The notes below the pieces were generated by a model. The model had not been told where the DNA came from, did not search any database, and worked only from the letters and a program-made list of their open reading frames with translations. From DASRWD01 sp044507975 (GTDB lineage: Bacteria > Deinococcota > Deinococci > Deinococcales > Trueperaceae), in contig JBIQIQ010000047.1 of the NCBI GenBank assembly GCA_044507975.1, forward strand, positions 1 through 15,552: a stretch of DNA of 15,552 bases, read 5' to 3'. The translations under genes were made by a program, and so were the position numbers. Shown here piece by piece: positions 11,772 through 15,552 of the stretch. Within the stretch, counting starts at the first letter, position 1, and every line of letters begins with the position of its first letter.

Positions 11772-13012
11772 CAGACCTTCTCCGAGAGGTCCTCGCCGAC
11801 GATGCCGGAGGGCCTCAAGAGCAGGATCAGGATCATCGCCAGGAACGCGAAGGTGTCCTTGTACTCGGTGATGCCGGGGAAGCCGCCGACGCGCGGGAAG
11901 AGGGCGGTCAGGAAGTTCTCGAGGAAACCCAGCAGCAGGCCACCGATGACCGCCCCGGGCAGGCTGCCGATGCCGCCGATCACGGCGGCCGCGAACGCCT
12001 TGATGCCCGGCAGGATCCCGAAGATCGCCGGCTGGTTGATGCTGCCGAAGCTCATGCCCCACAGGACGGCGGCCGCCGCTGCCAGCATCGACCCCAGCAG
12101 GAACGTCGACGCGATGACCTTGTCGACGTCGACGCCCATCATCCTGGCCGTCTCGGCGTCCTGCGAGGTGGCGCGCATGGCGCGCCCGAGCCGAGTGCGC
12201 GTCACCAGCGTCGTCAGGACGGCGACGAGCAGGAGCGTCACGGCAGGCACCAGCACGACCATCCAGGTCGTGAACACCGTCTCGCCGGCGACCTGGAACT
12301 GGAGACCGCCGGTGAAAAAGCTAGGTGGCCGGAACGGCGTCTGCCGGTTCGTGAACGCCAGGATCCCGAAGTTCTGGAGGAAGAACGACACCGCGATGGC
12401 CGTGATGAGCATCGAGTTGCGGGGCGCGCCCCGCAGCGGCCGGTAGGCGACCCTGTCGATCGTCATGCCGAGCACGCCGGTGAGGAACATGCTCGCGACC
12501 ATCGCCCCGAGCCAGCCGAACCGCATGGACCCGAGGGCGACGGCGACCACGCCGAAGCACAGCAGGGCGGCGGCCAGGACGACAGGGCGCCCGAGGACGC
12601 GGAAGAAGCCCAGGAACCGGAGGAAGCCGTACGCGACGATCAGGGCGACCACCACGGCGACGGGCCAGGAGTACGGCGTGCCGCTGAAGAGGAAGAACGC
12701 CAAGAACGCGCCGACCATGAAGACCTCGCCGTGGGCGAAGTTGATCAGCCGGATGATGCCGTACACCATCGTGTAGCCCAGGGCTATCAGCGCGTACAGG
12801 CTGCCGAGCTGTAGCGACCGCACCGCCGCGCCAGCGAAGAACGCGGCGTTGAAGCTCTCGTTCACCCCGTGCAGGTAGACCATCCGCCACACGACGAGCC
12901 CGATCACGCCGGCCATCGCCAACCAGGGGATGGACCTGCGGATCACGGTGCGCCCACTGGTCGGGGGCCGCGGCGTGGCGGCGTGGACGGACATCGACAA
13001 CCGGTACCCCAT
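11771..13012 (-). CDS. livH: Branched-chain amino acid ABC transporter permease LivH (enlarged)
   Basis: A 413-residue permease. LivH hallmarks are LGSLYALIALGYTMVYGIIRLINFAHGEVFMVGAF (69-103), DRVAYRPLRG (186-195), TSQDAETARMMGVDVDKVIASTF (282-304) and the C-terminal LLLRPSGIVGE (397-407). It is about 100 residues longer than common LivH proteins of about 300: an extra N-terminal region with a helix at 30-48, and an insertion of about 45 residues with additional hydrophobic stretches around 116-165. Start choice is uncertain: the ATG at 13012 has GGAAGAG almost abutting it, and a second in-frame ATG at 12994 is possible. A -10 box TATCTT (13037-13042) and a hairpin (13048-13082) separate it from livJ. 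It pairs with LivM. Confidence 0.93.
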   Translation of the reverse strand: MGYRLSMSVHAATPRPPTSGRTVIRRSIPWLAMAGVIGLVVWRMVYLHGVNESFNAAFFAGAAVRSLQLGSLYALIALGYTMVYGIIRLINFAHGEVFMVGAFLAFFLFSGTPYSWPVAVVVALIVAYGFLRFLGFFRVLGRPVVLAAALLCFGVVAVALGSMRFGWLGAMVASMFLTGVLGMTIDRVAYRPLRGAPRNSMLITAIAVSFFLQNFGILAFTNRQTPFRPPSFFTGGLQFQVAGETVFTTWMVVLVPAVTLLLVAVLTTLVTRTRLGRAMRATSQDAETARMMGVDVDKVIASTFLLGSMLAAAAAVLWGMSFGSINQPAIFGILPGIKAFAAAVIGGIGSLPGAVIGGLLLGFLENFLTALFPRVGGFPGITEYKDTFAFLAMILILLLRPSGIVGEDLSEKV

Positions 13013-13036
13013 CTCTTCCGACTAAGGACAGCGCTC

Positions 13037-13042
13037 AAGATA
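13037..13042 (-). promoter_or_regulatory. Possible internal -10 box TATCTT upstream of livH
   Basis: TATCTT on the minus strand lies 24 nt before the livH ATG, immediately after the livJ-livH hairpin, and has no convincing -35. The same T-rich bases could instead act as the short U-rich tail of the hairpin. An internal promoter here would partly uncouple livHMGF from livJ. Confidence 0.3.
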
Positions 13043-13047
13043 ACGGA

Positions 13048-13082
13048 CGCGGCGAGGGCCACGCCACCTGGCCCTCGCCGCG
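13048..13082 (-). terminator. livJ-livH intergenic hairpin (partial terminator)
   Basis: A perfect 13-bp stem (cgcggcgagggcc / ggccctcgccgcg) with a 9-nt loop begins 32 nt after the livJ stop. On the minus strand it is followed by a weakly T-rich stretch (TCCGTTATCTT). Such hairpins after a binding-protein gene commonly stabilise the upstream message and attenuate the downstream transporter genes, giving binding protein in excess; that role is inferred here. Confidence 0.65.
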
Positions 13083-13114
13083 AGAAGCTGTTCAATCGTC
13101 GTCAGGCTGTCGGG

Positions 13115-14251
13115 TCACTCCAGCTGGATGCCCTCGATCACGACCTTCTCCCAGGTACCGTCCGCCTGGACTTCGTAAGCGTAGAGCCCCATGATCCGGT
13201 TGGCGGGCGTGCCGTCGGTGCCGGCGAAGGTGATCTCGCCCGAGACGCCGGGGAACCCCTCCATGCTCTGGAGCGCGTCCCGGATAGCGGTCGGGTCGGC
13301 CGAGCCGGCGGCCTCGATAGCGGCGACGACGACCTTGTACGCGTCGGCAGCGGCCAGCGCGAAGCCGGTGAAGGCGGCGTCGGGGTACTCGGAGGCGAAG
13401 AGCTCGCCGAAGGCCGTGGCGCGCTCGGCGGCTTCGCCCGAGAGGACCTCCGGGTCACCGAAGCTGGTGAAGGTGAAGCCGTCGAACACCTGGCCGCCGC
13501 CTTCGGGGCACTGCGCGTCGTCGGAGGCGTCCCCACCCAGGATCGGCACGTCGATGCCCTGCTGCCTGAGCTGCGGGATCAGTGACGCGGCCTCCGCGCA
13601 GAAGCCCGTGTAGTAGATCATCGTCGGGTCGAAGGCCCTGAGGTCGTTGACCTGGGCCGAGAAGTCGACCGTGTTGGCCGTGAAGTCCATGACGATCGTC
13701 TCGCCGCCGATGGCCTCCAGCGAATCCTGGAAGAAGCCGGTCAGCCCGACGGAGTAGTCGTCGTCCTGCTGACGGAAGATCGCGACGCGGTCGCCGTAGC
13801 CGTTGTTGGTCGTCCACTGTGCCGCGACGGCTCCCTGGAACTGGTCGGTGTAGGGGATGCGGAAGATGTAGTCGCCGACCTGGGTCGTGGCGGGGTTGGT
13901 CGAGCCGGTGCTGACCATCACGATCCCGACGTCCTGGAAGATGTTGGCGGCCGGGAGGCTGTGGCTCGTGGCGTACGTGCCGAGGACGGCGACGGCGCCC
14001 TCGTCCACGAACCTGTTGGCGCAGGCCACCGAGCCCTCCGGCGTGCTCGCGTTGTCGCAGATCGAGAGCTGGATCGGCCGGCCCAGCGCGGAGTCCTGCT
14101 CGATGTGCGCGACCCTGATGCCGTTGAGTGAGTCGTTGCCGGTGACCGTCATGCGTCCGGAGAGCTCGAGGTTCACACCGATGATGATGGGGTCCTGCGC
14201 CATCGCGCTCCCCAAGAGCAAGAACGACAGCACGAACAGTAGCCTTCTCAT
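13115..14251 (-). CDS. livJ: Branched-chain amino acid ABC transporter substrate-binding protein LivJ
   Basis: A 378-residue secreted binding protein of the Leu/Ile/Val-binding (periplasmic binding fold type I) family. The signal peptide is MRRLLFVLSFLLLGSAMA, with predicted cleavage after A18 (AMA|QD) and no lipobox Cys, so the mature protein would be free in the periplasm. Mature sequence starts DPIIIGVNLELSG (20-32). Family ligand-pocket segments are visible: GTYATSHSLPAANI, STGSTNPATT and the YTGFCAEAASLIPQLRQQG hinge-region helix. Four cysteines (SICDN, VACANRF, GFCAEA, AQCPEG) could form two disulfides; LIVBP normally has one near the first pair. The ATG at 14251 has GGGAGG 7 nt upstream. 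It is first in the operon, with a near-consensus promoter about 95 bp upstream. Ligand range could include other amino acids, amides or urea. Confidence 0.95.
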   Translation of the reverse strand: MRRLLFVLSFLLLGSAMAQDPIIIGVNLELSGRMTVTGNDSLNGIRVAHIEQDSALGRPIQLSICDNASTPEGSVACANRFVDEGAVAVLGTYATSHSLPAANIFQDVGIVMVSTGSTNPATTQVGDYIFRIPYTDQFQGAVAAQWTTNNGYGDRVAIFRQQDDDYSVGLTGFFQDSLEAIGGETIVMDFTANTVDFSAQVNDLRAFDPTMIYYTGFCAEAASLIPQLRQQGIDVPILGGDASDDAQCPEGGGQVFDGFTFTSFGDPEVLSGEAAERATAFGELFASEYPDAAFTGFALAAADAYKVVVAAIEAAGSADPTAIRDALQSMEGFPGVSGEITFAGTDGTPANRIMGLYAYEVQADGTWEKVVIEGIQLE

Positions 14252-14346
14252 AGCTTTCCTCCCGATGGGCTTGCCTCGCCAGGTCTGCGGGAACGCGCTT
14301 CCGCTCGTCCCTCACGGGTCCAGCTTGTGTCGTGGCCGACAGGGCG

Positions 14347-14375
14347 ATGATAGGCGCGGTCATTAGGGCTGTCAA
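14347..14375 (-). promoter_or_regulatory. Near-consensus sigma-70 promoter of liv operon
   Basis: On the minus strand a perfect -35 TTGACA (14370-14375) is separated by exactly 17 bp from a -10 TATCAT (14347-14352). This is the strongest promoter in the window. Transcription should start near 14340, giving a leader of about 90 nt before livJ. The leader contains a small hairpin (TGTCG-GCCA-CGACA) near its 5' end but nothing I recognise as a riboswitch. Confidence 0.85.
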
Positions 14376-14452
14376 CGAGAGCCCGGCCGCCCATCACGTC
14401 CGCCGCGGACGCTCTATGGCGAACCCGACCCTGGCGCCTCATGCGGCCGCGC

Positions 14453-14458
14453 TATCCT
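14453..14458 (+). promoter_or_regulatory. Possible -10 box TATCCT for lipoprotein gene
   Basis: TATCCT lies about 54 nt before the lipoprotein ATG, in the position expected for a promoter with a leader of about 48 nt. No -35 match is visible at 16-18 bp spacing. Confidence 0.3.
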
Positions 14459-14512
14459 CTCCTCCGCCTGGACGTGGCCTCCTCGGCGAGGCAGTCCGAA
14501 CGGAGGAACCCC

Positions 14513-15552
14513 ATGCGAACGAGGATCACGCGCCTCCTGAGCCTGCTCGCGCCAGCGATGGTGCTCGCAGCCTGCTCCGCCCCGAGCGGCGGCCCGTCGC
14601 TCACCGCGGAAGAGACCGGAGACAAGATCACCGCGCTCGGCACGAGCGCCCGCTCCATGCTCGAGGACCCCGCCCTGGGCGAGTTCGCTTCCTTCCTCGA
14701 GGGCGTCGCCCCCGCCGGCCTTCCACACTCCGGCAACGACCTTCCGCGCGGCGTCTACGTGCTCGACGCCGGGACCGGGAACTGGGTGGGCACCGGGCCG
14801 TCCGACGACCTCGACCTGAACTGGTCCGTGGAGCCCGGCGCCGTGCCGGCGAGGCTGCTGGTCGACTGGGACGCCGCCTCGGCCTCGGTCCGGCGCGAGC
14901 TCACCAGCGGCGAGGAGGTCGAGCTGCCCACCGGCGCCGCCATCACGCTCACCGTAGGCGGCGTGGTCAAGGCCGACTTCGATCAGACCGCCACATGGCC
15001 GGTCAACGCCTGCGGCACCCTCACGGAGCCCGGCGACCTCTACCTCGACGGGCAGCTGACGCACGCGGACGCCGTCCTGGCGTTCGACAGGGTGGGGATC
15101 AGCGTCGTCGCTCAGGAGTCGACCGCCACGGCGGGCGCCACCGGCGGCCTCGAGCTGTCCGCCCCCGCTGGCAGGGCCTGGCTCGACTGGGACGCCGACC
15201 TCGCGCTGGACGTCACGCGCGACCCCGCCACCTGCGAGATCACCGACGGCGAGGTCACCTCGGGCCGCCTGCAGGTGGACGCAGGCGTCGACGGTGACGG
15301 CGGCAGCGGGAGCGTCGGGTTCGCGACCGACTTCGAGGTGCTGGGCGATCCCTCGGCACCGGACGGCCTGCGCCTGGGGCTGAGCAACGGCCGCCTGAGC
15401 CTCGACGGCTCCGTCGCGGTCACGTGGAACGGGGTGCTCGACGACGCGAACGGCAACGGCATCCCCGGCGATGGTCTGACGCTCACGTTCGCCGACGGGT
15501 CGATGACCCTGGAGGAGTTCATCGTCCAGCAGTTCGGCCCGTTCGCTCTGGG
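14513..15552 (+). CDS. Putative lipoprotein of unknown family, 3' end beyond window (partial)
   Basis: The first 346 codons of a predicted lipoprotein; the frame is still open at the window edge. The signal MRTRITRLLSLLAPAMVLAAC gives a lipobox LAAC with acylated C21, followed by a Ser/Gly/Pro linker. The ATG has GGAGG 6 nt upstream. The mature part is beta-rich by pattern, with alternating short hydrophobic stretches and many Gly, Thr and Asp. It contains two similar LLVDWDA / AWLDWDA segments (115-121 and 222-228) that hint at an internal duplication, and two cysteines (C167, C241) that could pair. Near the end, DDANGNGIPGD (310-320) resembles a D-x-N-x-N-G calcium-binding loop. I do not recognise the family. 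It is divergent from livJ, with no sign that it belongs to amino-acid uptake; an envelope protein is the most that can be said. Confidence 0.85.
   Translation, partial: MRTRITRLLSLLAPAMVLAACSAPSGGPSLTAEETGDKITALGTSARSMLEDPALGEFASFLEGVAPAGLPHSGNDLPRGVYVLDAGTGNWVGTGPSDDLDLNWSVEPGAVPARLLVDWDAASASVRRELTSGEEVELPTGAAITLTVGGVVKADFDQTATWPVNACGTLTEPGDLYLDGQLTHADAVLAFDRVGISVVAQESTATAGATGGLELSAPAGRAWLDWDADLALDVTRDPATCEITDGEVTSGRLQVDAGVDGDGGSGSVGFATDFEVLGDPSAPDGLRLGLSNGRLSLDGSVAVTWNGVLDDANGNGIPGDGLTLTFADGSMTLEEFIVQQFGPFAL

Larger units (their letters stand above)
14252..14512. other. Divergent intergenic region, livJ / lipoprotein
   Basis: This 261-bp divergent spacer holds the livJ leader and promoter (14252-14375) on the minus strand and, on the plus strand, a weak TATCCT -10 candidate (14453-14458) and a ribosome site. 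No small gene is supported between them. Confidence 0.6.

Noticed and set aside
11772..12062. N-terminal extension of the LivM frame into livH
   Set aside because: The extension is non-hydrophobic and inside livH. The ATG at 11771 overlaps the livH stop and starts a normal membrane N-terminus.
14251..14340. Possible riboswitch or amino-acid attenuator in the livJ leader
   Set aside because: Only one small hairpin is visible; there is no leader peptide rich in Leu, Ile or Val codons and no recognised riboswitch core.
1..15552. Phage, transposon, CRISPR, toxin-antitoxin or defence-system signatures
   Set aside because: No transposase, integrase, inverted terminal repeats, regularly spaced repeats or known defence domains are seen. 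The genes are transporters, envelope proteins and metabolic enzymes with uniform composition.

Overview
The window is high-GC bacterial chromosome (roughly 70% G+C by eye) packed with ordinary-looking single-copy genes; I see no phage, insertion-sequence, CRISPR, tRNA or rRNA signal. The organism is probably a member of Deinococcota (a Truepera-like lineage is my best guess) or, less likely, an actinobacterium. The reasons are the GC content, three GTG-started genes with a TANNNT -10 box exactly 6 nt before the start and no Shine-Dalgarno (leaderless transcription), and the LivF Walker A form GGNASGKST. This assignment is inference.

Layout. 1-979 (minus): 5' part of an MFS transporter with a His-rich loop. 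1017-3400 (minus): two overlapping CNNM/HlyC-CorC membrane proteins with CBS domains, preceded by a promoter and a 13-codon leader ORF whose stop overlaps the second gene's start. 3538-4200 (minus): an acidic coiled-coil lipoprotein ending in a strong hairpin. 4447-4977 (plus): a GNAT acetyltransferase of the phosphinothricin acetyltransferase/MnaT type. 4985-7467 (minus): a 58-residue two-helix membrane protein translationally coupled to a GH31 enzyme carrying the sulfoquinovosidase (YihQ) catalytic and sulfonate-binding residues. 7561-8754 (plus): an Fsr-like MFS transporter.

8765-14251 (minus) is a complete branched-chain (or related) amino acid ABC importer in the order livJ, livH, livM, livG, livF. 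It is driven by a near-consensus promoter (TTGACA-17-TATCAT). A 13-bp hairpin between livJ and livH probably reduces expression of the membrane and ATPase genes relative to the binding protein, and a second weak -10 box may restore some transcription. 14513 to the window end (plus) is the 5' part of a lipoprotein of unknown family.

How the genes work together: LivJ would bind the amino acid outside the membrane, LivH/LivM form the channel and LivG/LivF hydrolyse ATP. The two CNNM proteins probably act together in divalent-cation handling. The sulfoquinovosidase would release sulfoquinovose from plant or cyanobacterial sulfolipid glycosides, but no downstream sulfoquinovose pathway gene is visible here. 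Nothing in the window is clearly a new multi-gene defence or mobile system. The observations most worth a second look are the sulfoquinovosidase with its coupled small membrane protein, the leader ORF on the CNNM operon, the leaderless promoter set, and the enlarged LivH/LivM permeases.
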